NCBI GenBank assembly: GCA_964563135.1
Contig: CAZLWV010000009.1
Span: 20,413 to 84,412, forward strand
Direction of reading: 5' to 3'
Length of the DNA: 64,000 nt
Source: JAAYAY01 sp964563135
GTDB taxonomy: Bacteria; Planctomycetota; Planctomycetia; Pirellulales; Thermoguttaceae
Shown here: piece by piece, positions 61,991-64,000 of the stretch
Layout: each line of letters opens with the position of its first letter
Numbering within the stretch: position 1 is the first letter of the stretch
Program-made: the position numbers and the translations under genes
Notes under the pieces: generated by a model
Databases searched by the model: none
Told to the model about the DNA's origin: nothing
What the model saw: the letters and a program-made list of their open reading frames with translations, nothing else

Positions 61991-62111
61991 CAGCAGCGGT
62001 CTGCTGCAGACAGGTAACCGGCGAAGCCAATCCCCTCCCTCGTCCCGCGCGGGGGAGGGATCCGGTCGGTGGTGCGGCGAGCGAACTGCAAAACAGGAAT
62101 GAATCCGGTTT

Positions 62112-62132
62112 GGACAGGCAATAGACCTGTCC
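62112..62132. terminator. Hairpin between convergent ThuA-like and response regulator genes
   Basis: Perfect 7-bp arms (62112-62118 and 62126-62132) with a 7-base loop lie in the 191-base convergent gap. A second GC-rich imperfect stem lies at about 62027-62061. Neither has a clear T-run, so termination is only suggested by position. Confidence 0.3.
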
Positions 62133-62181
62133 TGCGAGAAGAGACCTGGCCCCCGGCATGGGAGCCGGTCCTGGGCTGGTC

Positions 62182-62823
62182 CTACTTCCGGTGCTCGTAG
62201 ACCCAGAGAAAGGCCTGGCGGCTGAGCTGGGCGCTGTTGGAGAGGGCAAGTTTGCCCTTGATCTTCTCGCGGTGCGCCTCGACCGTCTTGGGGCTCAGGT
62301 CCAGCCGGCTGGCGATCTGCTTGGTCGTGAGCCCTTCGCCGATCATCTCGAAAACCTCCAGCTCCCGATTGCTGAGGGTCTCGACCGGGTTCTGCTCCCC
62401 CGTCTTGCCCCCTACCACATTCTGCAGCAGGCGGCGGGTCATCTTGTCGCTCAGCACCACCTCGCCGTTTTGGACGCGGCGGATCGCTTCGACCAGCTTC
62501 TCGGTGGTCTCCTGCTTGTTGACATAGCCCATGGCTCCGGCCCGCAGGGCCCGCTCCGCAAACAGCGACTCGTCGTGCATCGAGCACACGATTGCCTTGG
62601 GGCCATCGTCGCGCCCGGCAAGCTGCTCGATCAGCTCGATCCCGTGCCCGTCCTGGAGCGACAGGTCGACCACCACCACGTCGGGGGCCGTTTCAGCAAT
62701 CTGCCGGATGGCCTCGGCCGTATTGGAGGCCTCGCCGACCACCTCCATATCAGTCTCCTCGCCGATCAACTCGGCAATGCCGCGGCGAAAGATGGGGTGA
62801 TCGTCAACGATGACAATACGCAT
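62182..62823 (-). CDS. NarL/FixJ-type response regulator
   Basis: The product has 213 residues from ATG 62823 (a TTG 15 bases upstream is also in frame). The receiver domain carries Asp7-Asp8, phospho-acceptor Asp53 (VVVVDLSLQDGHG) and Lys103 (YVNKQ). The LuxR-type HTH (LSNRELEVFEMIGEGLTTKQ, then IASRLDLSPKTVEAHREKIK) is complete, so it should bind DNA when phosphorylated. No histidine kinase lies next to it, so it is an orphan in this window. Directly upstream on the same strand are a 23-codon membrane ORF and the CocE/NonD hydrolase. Confidence 0.95.
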   Translation of the reverse strand: MRIVIVDDHPIFRRGIAELIGEETDMEVVGEASNTAEAIRQIAETAPDVVVVDLSLQDGHGIELIEQLAGRDDGPKAIVCSMHDESLFAERALRAGAMGYVNKQETTEKLVEAIRRVQNGEVVLSDKMTRRLLQNVVGGKTGEQNPVETLSNRELEVFEMIGEGLTTKQIASRLDLSPKTVEAHREKIKGKLALSNSAQLSRQAFLWVYEHRK

Positions 62824-62963
62824 AGGACAACTGCTCAAAGCGTAAGAGTGTTGCAGTCTGCCGGACTCGAATGCTTACCAGTGTGATAGATTGGGAGCAG
62901 TATGTCCAGAGTGCCCGGAATCGGATGCTTTTCGAGAGGCGGTCTCCGAGGCCACTATCACCC

Positions 62964-63035
62964 TCAGAAAAGCAGTGCAACGAGGCCGACCAGCGCGAAA
63001 CCTGAGACAGCAACGTATTCCTCTTGCGTCAGCAT
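62964..63035 (-). CDS. Candidate 23-residue membrane peptide
   Basis: An ATG at 63035 sits four bases after AGGGGAG, one of the better ribosome-binding sites in the window. The frame encodes a short polar start (MLTQEEY) and a single hydrophobic helix (VAVSGFALVGLVALLF), then TGA. It lies between the hydrolase and the response regulator on the same strand. The ideal binding site and clean helix favour a real small protein; length alone makes it uncertain. Confidence 0.5.
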   Translation of the reverse strand: MLTQEEYVAVSGFALVGLVALLF

Positions 63036-63100
63036 CGAGCTCCCCTACTCGTCGGCAGTTCTGTCGTGGGCTTAAGGAAGTCCCGTCCGGCGGCCCGGTC

Positions 63101-64000
63101 CTACCTGGGAATCACCGGCAACAGGATATGCGACCGGTGCGCGGCGTCGTGGTGGATCGTGTTCACGGCGATCACCTGGCGGCGGTTGTCGTTGAGCGGC
63201 TCGCCCGTGTTGGGGTTGATGTCGAACCGCGGGAAGTTGCTGCTGGAAATGTCGACCCGGATCCGGTGCCCTTTCTTGAAAACGTTCGACGTGGGATAGA
63301 GCTTGATCGTCATCGGGTAGGGCGTGCCCGGCTCCATGAGCTTCTCTTCCGTAATCGAGTCCCGGAAACGGGCCCGCAGGATCCCGTCGCCAATGTTCAT
63401 GTCAAAACCGCCGGGGAAATCGGCACTGGGCGGGTAGACGTCGAGCAGCTTGGCAGTGAAGTCCGTATCGACGGCCGACGACGACGCCCAGAGCTTGACG
63501 GCGATTTCGCCGGTGACCTCCACATCCTGGTCCAGCGGCTCCGTCTGGAACACCAGCACGTCGTTCCGCGCCGAGAGCGGGATCGGATGGGTGAAGTTCC
63601 AGATGTGCTCACCACCCCGCTGGTCCCAGGCGCCGGCGATCATGATGTCGTTGCCCGAGGAGATGTTGCCGCCGATGGTCGGCACAGGATCGGCCGGGTC
63701 GAAGGTGAAATCGGTCGATGCCTTTTCCGCCTCGGGTTTCTCCGCGGAAAGCCGCCCCTGCGGCTGCAGATAGTATTCCGAGTACTCGGTTCTCGCCAGC
63801 GGCCACTCCTGCTCGTCGCGCCAAAAGCCGCCGTGGTAGAGTTTGCCGTCGGCCGTTTTGTGGCCGTCGCCAGTACCCATCACATAAATCCTGACCGGCG
63901 TGGCAAACGGGGCCTCGCGGCCGACCTTGTTCTCGATCCCCTTGAGCCAGTGGTCGTACCACTCGCGCCGCCAGCCAAGATGGTCCTTGATGGCGGCCTC
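63101..64000 (-). CDS. CocE/NonD family hydrolase, C-terminal part (5' end outside window)
   Basis: The frame is open to the window end, giving 299 residues plus a stop. It matches the C-terminal region of X-Pro dipeptidyl-peptidase/CocE-type alpha/beta hydrolases (S15 family): HLGWRREWYDHWLKGIENKV, PVRIYVMGTGDGHK, then the PepX_C jelly-roll domain with VLVFQTEPLDQDVEVTGEIA, FTAKLLDVYPPS and KKGHRIRVDISSSNFPRFDI. The catalytic Ser lies in the missing N-terminal part, so peptidase versus esterase activity cannot be judged. The gene leads a minus-strand run with the small membrane ORF and the NarL-type regulator. Confidence 0.92.
   Translation of the reverse strand, partial: EAAIKDHLGWRREWYDHWLKGIENKVGREAPFATPVRIYVMGTGDGHKTADGKLYHGGFWRDEQEWPLARTEYSEYYLQPQGRLSAEKPEAEKASTDFTFDPADPVPTIGGNISSGNDIMIAGAWDQRGGEHIWNFTHPIPLSARNDVLVFQTEPLDQDVEVTGEIAVKLWASSSAVDTDFTAKLLDVYPPSADFPGGFDMNIGDGILRARFRDSITEEKLMEPGTPYPMTIKLYPTSNVFKKGHRIRVDISSSNFPRFDINPNTGEPLNDNRRQVIAVNTIHHDAAHRSHILLPVIPR

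Noticed and set aside
62027..62061. GC-rich imperfect stem after the ThuA-like gene as a terminator
   Set aside because: It has no T-run and a bulged stem; only its position between convergent genes hints at termination.
1..64000. CRISPR arrays, insertion sequences, phage genes, rRNA or tRNA
   Set aside because: No regularly spaced direct repeats, transposase or integrase motifs, or RNA gene signatures were found on reading both strands.

Overview
The window is high-GC bacterial DNA that reads as a planctomycete, probably Pirellulales or a relative, in a metagenome-style scaffold. The evidence is its gene content. There are two surface proteins with N-terminal LEPR-XLL-like signatures, four ECF-family sigma genes tied to Ser/Thr kinases or an anti-sigma/PDZ pair, a DUF4838 protein, several secreted glycoside-hydrolase-like enzymes, an FAD-dependent secreted oxidoreductase, and an ExbB/ExbD/VWA/TPR operon. 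Three N-runs (68, 10 and 10 bases) interrupt genes. No tRNA, rRNA, CRISPR array or transposase was seen.

Layout. 1-7.7 kb: the C-terminal part of an M16 peptidase, a Tat-exported DJ-1/PfpI protein, a VWA lipoprotein, glycerol dehydrogenase (minus) and a secreted serine beta-lactamase-like hydrolase. 7.9-14.8 kb: a minus-strand operon with a near-consensus promoter, in the order VWA, TPR, ExbB, ExbD, ExbD, large TPR protein. 15-20 kb: def, fmt, a DEAD-box helicase with a long basic tail (gapped), and bioD. 20-22.8 kb: a truncated ADP-ribosylglycohydrolase overlapping a tiny ORF, then a membrane-bound MutS-like ATPase. 22.8-26.2 kb: a frameshifted, gapped DUF4838 protein and an aldo/keto reductase. 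26.6-29.4 kb: a Tyr/Pro-rich secreted protein, a double-receiver response regulator and its hybrid kinase. 29.9-38.3 kb: a GH42-like protein, then a minus operon of ECF sigma, Ser/Thr kinase with TPRs, and LEPR-like protein.

38.3-39.8 kb is a structured gene-poor stretch with hairpins and terminator-like sites, a possible small RNA locus. 39.8-44.9 kb: an AraC regulator, a matrixin-type surface metalloprotease with C-terminal tandem repeats, and bioF. 45-48 kb: ECF sigma, membrane anti-sigma-like protein and secreted PDZ protein. 48.2-56.8 kb: a polysaccharide/sugar block with an FAD oxidoreductase, a GH99/71-like protein, a secreted Gly/Arg-rich protein, a GH28-like beta-helix and an APC permease. 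56.8-61.1 kb: two divergent sigma genes and a polytopic Ser/Thr kinase. 61.2-64 kb: a ThuA-like protein, a NarL-type regulator, a 23-residue membrane peptide candidate and a CocE/NonD hydrolase cut by the window end.

How the genes fit together (inference): most products act at or beyond the cytoplasmic membrane. The ECF/kinase modules and the two-component pair probably sense envelope or nutrient state. The Exb operon would supply ion-driven mechanical work at the membrane. The hydrolases, permease and oxidoreductase would handle plant- or algal-type polysaccharides. Functions come from reading motifs only; no database search was run.
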